55,292 nucleotides of DNA from Calditrichota bacterium. GTDB taxonomy: Bacteria; Zhuqueibacterota; Zhuqueibacteria; Thermofontimicrobiales; Thermofontimicrobiaceae. The stretch lies in the NCBI GenBank assembly GCA_013152715.1, contig JAADFU010000121.1:1-55292 (forward strand). Direction: 5' to 3'. A program made the position numbers and the translations under genes. The notes under the pieces are model-generated. The model was not told the DNA's origin. It did not search any database and saw only the letters and a list, made by a program, of their open reading frames with translations. Positions 51,931 through 55,292 of the stretch are shown piece by piece (positions within the stretch are counted from its first letter, which is position 1; every line of letters begins with the position of its first letter).

Positions 51931-54900
51931 TTATTTCATCAAAATCATCTTGTTCGTTTTGCTAAAAATCTGATTTTTGCTTACAGCTTTAAAATGATAA
52001 AAATAAATTCCACTGACAACTTTTGCGCCGGCATTATCTCTGCCGTCCCATATTGCGAGATGCACACCAGCCGCTTGTTTACCTGAAACCAATTTTCGAA
52101 CCAGATGGCCATTGATGTCGTAAATTGATAGTGTCACCTGCGCCGGTTCGGGTAATGCGTACTCGATACTTGTCTCCGGATTGAACGGATTGGGATAGTT
52201 TTGCGAGAGTGCATAATTGTCAGGGATGGTGTTTTTGTTTATATTTGCTGAAGTTAAAATTATAGAAATTGGTCCATAAAAGGTGTTTTGACCTGTTAAG
52301 GCTGTGGATTGTAATTTGTAAAAATAATTTCCTGATTGCTCCGGTGAATCAAGATATGTGTAATTGGTGCCTGTGGTGGCATTCCCTTGCGCAGGAATTA
52401 AGTTGTCATTGACTTTTGAATATTCCCCATTTTCTTGCTGGCTGCGGAAAATATTGAAGCCTGCATTATCAGGTTCGGTTTCTGTGCCCCATTGGATCAG
52501 GATACCATTTTGATCTAATTCGGCTGTAAAATAAGAAAGTGTTATATTCGTCGGTTGCGGATGTAACGGGATGTTATTATTAATAATGACTGGATCACCA
52601 ACTTCTAAATGAAAGTCCCAATAATAGGGATTATCCCCGCAATTCCAGTTAGTCATTTTATTACTTGTGCCGTCCTTGCTGCCCGCACCCACAACATAAG
52701 GATTGGGATCGGTCGCCGGATCAGGATCAAGTTTGCCGGATTGTTCGCTACAGGTTGAACTTAAATTAAAACCTGATGGGGGATTGTAAGATAAGGTGTA
52801 ATCTCCATTTTGAGAAATAGTAAACTGATAATAACCACTTGAGCCATCCTGAATAATATTTACCCCTGCTGACGGTGACACCGAAATCGTACCTCCGGAA
52901 ATAATGTCACCGTTATCTTCATTGTAAATCCAGCCGCTGGGGTCGTAGTCCTGATGGTCAGGAATACCGTCGCCGTCGCGATCTGCGTCTCCTTCTTCAG
53001 CATTTTTTACGCCATCATCATCAAAATCATCATCGACCTCTGTGCACGTTGAATCTTCGTAAGGTGCAGTGTCAGGATCGTCGGTGATTTCGTCGTCAAA
53101 ATTGCTTCCTGAAACAAGTCCTTGATTGCAAAGATGAGTGATATTGGCAGGAATAGAGCTGTTTACGGTCACGTCAAAAGTAATTGTATCAACTCCGGTC
53201 GTATTAAGTAACGTGCCAATATTGACTTCAACTTTTGTGTCGCCAGCTCCATTTCCTGAAGTCACAGTGCCTTGCGTTGAGGAGACAGAACCGGTTACCA
53301 ACGTCGTATTTGCATCAGGCGTGTCGCTAAACACAGCATTTTTGCCGTCTCCGTCGCCAGTATTTGTGACAACGGTTGTATAGCGAATTTGATCGCCAGG
53401 GTCGGCAAGACCATCTCCATCGTTGTCCGTTATTAAAGTATCGTCCTTTGTTACATCAACATCCGGGGGCAGAGTTATCGTTACCTGATAATCTTCCACT
53501 TCGCCATTCATTGAAAATCCGCCGGGACCAGTTAAGGAGCTAGCGTCTGTGCTGACGCGAAAACGAGCAAATGTAGCTGAAGCAGCACCGGTGGGAACTT
53601 GCGGGAAAGTCAACGATACAACTCCCGAAGCGGAAGTCGTGGAAGTCGCTGATTCGCCTGCATCAAAATCCCCGTCACCGTCGTAGTCGATCCACCCTTT
53701 GACAGTGGCGGTATTCCCTGTGTTATTAACTACATTAACATCAATAACCGGAATCATGCCTTCGCTTATTTCCAATTGCGCAGGGTCTATTCCGTCTTCG
53801 TCGTCTCCGTCTGCGTCTGTATCATCACCGTCGGCATTTGCTGTTCTTTGTCCGTCACTTTCAGAATCTATCAGGGAGCCGAGATATAAATCTGATGAAA
53901 TTTCATGACGGGGACCGTTATTTGCCAATAAAGTGGGATATTCTTCTGGCTTTGGAGTTACTTGTGGAGCATCTCCATAATCAAGACAGTAATTCGGATA
54001 CTTAACAATTTTATCACGGTTAATACTAACGAGTAAATCCGCATCTCCATCTCCGTCAATATCAGTGGCATCAATGGCATTTATTGTTTTACCAAATGAT
54101 GAAATAGCATTTTCACTCCATGAATTTCCATTCTCATACCAGCGAATATTATCGCTTGAATATGAGACAATGTCTAAATCCCCATCTCCGTCAACATCGG
54201 TTGCTAAAATATCCTTTTCGTATTTTGCACTATTTGAAACGATTGTCTCATTCCATGAATTACCATTTTCATACCAAAATAGTTTATTATCCGTACCAGA
54301 ATTCGAAATAACATCAATGTCTCCATCGTTATCAATATCAGCAGCAAAAATTCCAAGTGCAGAAGGATTATTTGTTGTAATTATTGTTTCATTCCAGGAA
54401 TTGCCATTTTCATACCAGGCAACTTTATTATCAAGGGAAGAAGCGCAAAGGACATCTAAATCCCCATCATTATCAATGTCAGCAGCAAAAAGGGCGGAAG
54501 CACCTTGTGCAGTTGTAGTAATTATTGTTTCATTCCACGAGTTCCCATTTTCATACCAGGCAACAGTATTTTCCTCACCGAAAGCAGCAATAATATCCTG
54601 ATCTCCATCTCCATCGATATCAGCCGCAAAGATATCATATAGACGCGTCAAACTACTTGTAATTGTTGTTTCATTCCACGAGTTTCCATTCTCAAACCAA
54701 CGGATAGTCACTGGCATATTATTAGCACTCACAACATCAAGGTCACCATCATTATCTATATCAACTGCTAATATTTCTACTACACGGGGAATGTAATTTA
54801 AAATGACAGTTTCATTCCATGAATTGCCATTTTCACACCATGATATTTTTGAAGAACCAATACCACCCGAAAAAGCGCAGATTACATCAATATCACTATC

Positions 54901-55292
54901 TCCATCGATGTCCCCACCTTTAACTCTGAATGGAGAAATAGGAAATTTGGGATTAATAGTTATAACGATGTCATCAGTTCCTGGAATGTATTGATAATTT
55001 CCACATCCATTTTCTGTTTCGATGATGAACTGCCAAGAAAAGGGATTTAGTAAGCTTTTTCCATTTATATCCTTAATGCCTGAAGTGAGAGTAATAGTGA
55101 TTATTTCTCCATTTTTAAAATCGTTATCCGGATCAAAGGTAACGTTTTCGTTACTAATGGCATAAATCCCAGAAATTTGTCCAGTTACAGAACCATCCAC
55201 GTTAAAAGTATTCTCATCAATTGTCCCGGCGTCAATATTTTCGCTAAATTGTATCTGGATATTTGAAGTAACCGCTACATTTAATTCATTCT
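51931..55292 (-). CDS. T9SS-sorted FG-GAP/VCBS beta-propeller protein, N-terminus beyond the window
   Basis: The reading frame is open to the right edge, so the gene is partial; the visible part is about 1120 residues. In order: a Big_5-type Ig domain (IQIQFSENIDAG ...), seven FG-GAP/VCBS repeats with DIDNDGDLDV-type calcium loops and YENGNSWNET, a GEVED-type domain (DYGDAPQVTPKPEEYPT ... GEVEDYQVTI), a DUF11-like domain (DVDVTKDDTLITD), an Asp-rich stretch of thrombospondin type 3 style (DRDGDGIPDHQDYDP), an SdrB-like domain, a fibronectin-like domain and the T9SS domain ending KMILMK. Calcium-rich repeats and sorting tail point to a surface adhesin or structural protein. An internal GTG at 55200 is not the start, because Big_5 sequence continues upstream. 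Confidence 0.88.
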   Translation of the reverse strand, partial: NELNVAVTSNIQIQFSENIDAGTIDENTFNVDGSVTGQISGIYAISNENVTFDPDNDFKNGEIITITLTSGIKDINGKSLLNPFSWQFIIETENGCGNYQYIPGTDDIVITINPKFPISPFRVKGGDIDGDSDIDVICAFSGGIGSSKISWCENGNSWNETVILNYIPRVVEILAVDIDNDGDLDVVSANNMPVTIRWFENGNSWNETTITSSLTRLYDIFAADIDGDGDQDIIAAFGEENTVAWYENGNSWNETIITTTAQGASALFAADIDNDGDLDVLCASSLDNKVAWYENGNSWNETIITTNNPSALGIFAADIDNDGDIDVISNSGTDNKLFWYENGNSWNETIVSNSAKYEKDILATDVDGDGDLDIVSYSSDNIRWYENGNSWSENAISSFGKTINAIDATDIDGDGDADLLVSINRDKIVKYPNYCLDYGDAPQVTPKPEEYPTLLANNGPRHEISSDLYLGSLIDSESDGQRTANADGDDTDADGDDEDGIDPAQLEISEGMIPVIDVNVVNNTGNTATVKGWIDYDGDGDFDAGESATSTTSASGVVSLTFPQVPTGAASATFARFRVSTDASSLTGPGGFSMNGEVEDYQVTITLPPDVDVTKDDTLITDNDGDGLADPGDQIRYTTVVTNTGDGDGKNAVFSDTPDANTTLVTGSVSSTQGTVTSGNGAGDTKVEVNIGTLLNTTGVDTITFDVTVNSSIPANITHLCNQGLVSGSNFDDEITDDPDTAPYEDSTCTEVDDDFDDDGVKNAEEGDADRDGDGIPDHQDYDPSGWIYNEDNGDIISGGTISVSPSAGVNIIQDGSSGYYQFTISQNGDYTLSYNPPSGFNLSSTCSEQSGKLDPDPATDPNPYVVGAGSKDGTSNKMTNWNCGDNPYYWDFHLEVGDPVIINNNIPLHPQPTNITLSYFTAELDQNGILIQWGTETEPDNAGFNIFRSQQENGEYSKVNDNLIPAQGNATTGTNYTYLDSPEQSGNYFYKLQSTALTGQNTFYGPISIILTSANINKNTIPDNYALSQNYPNPFNPETSIEYALPEPAQVTLSIYDINGHLVRKLVSGKQAAGVHLAIWDGRDNAGAKVVSGIYFYHFKAVSKNQIFSKTNKMILMK

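Noticed and set aside
55100-55200. GTG at 55200 as the start of the last gene
   Set aside because: The frame stays open to the window edge and the upstream residues complete a Big_5-type Ig domain.

Overview
The window comes from a Gram-negative bacterium, most plausibly of the Fibrobacterota-Chlorobiota-Bacteroidota (FCB) assemblage, such as Calditrichota, KSB1 or a similar candidate phylum. It carries lipid A genes (lpxB, lpxK and a DUF374/LpxJ-type acyltransferase). Ten large secreted proteins share the type IX secretion system (T9SS, Por) C-terminal sorting domain, with a YPNPFN core and a basic last residue. The phylum is an inference from these traits; no rRNA or tRNA gene was seen. Intergenic DNA is AT-rich and holds hairpin terminators and dispersed repeats.

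Layout. 1-4.8 kb (minus strand): a periplasmic metallo-beta-lactamase-fold hydrolase, then an envelope-polysaccharide pair (polyprenyl-phosphate sugar-1-phosphate transferase followed by a Wzi-like outer-membrane barrel). 5.9-8.7 kb: a secreted protein of seven Ig/CarboxypepD_reg-like repeats. 8.7-12 kb: dsbD, an L-asparaginase and a cold-shock protein. 12.4-16.3 kb: a compact lipid A operon (Gfo/Idh oxidoreductase, lpxB, lpxJ-like, lpxK), then a small membrane coiled-coil gene.

16.9-36.6 kb is the most striking part: six consecutive minus-strand genes for T9SS-sorted proteins that all carry both cohesin-like and dockerin-like modules. Three have recognisable peptidase domains with complete catalytic residues (papain-type C1, zinc carboxypeptidase M14, subtilisin S8), one has a large N-terminus of unknown function, and two have no enzyme domain and look like scaffold proteins. 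Terminator-like hairpins after four of the genes suggest the transcription units C1 | unknown | M14 | S8-scaffold-scaffold. This may encode a surface-attached peptidase complex assembled by cohesin-dockerin contacts, comparable in logic to a cellulosome but for protein. That reading is inference.

37.4-44.6 kb: a citrate-lyase pair in which the acyl-carrier subunit CitD is fused to CitE, followed by citF; then a small unknown protein, a PrsW-type membrane protease, rfbC, a DUF2905 protein, a class I glutamine amidotransferase, mscL with a zinc-ribbon tail, and a Rho_N/SAP-like small protein. 44.9 kb to the right edge: three further T9SS proteins built on beta-propellers (Asp-box/BNR; seven 66-residue SBBP-type repeats; seven FG-GAP/VCBS repeats, the last gene cut by the window edge). 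Three related hairpins (core TGTACTCCA) sit just after three of the T9SS genes.
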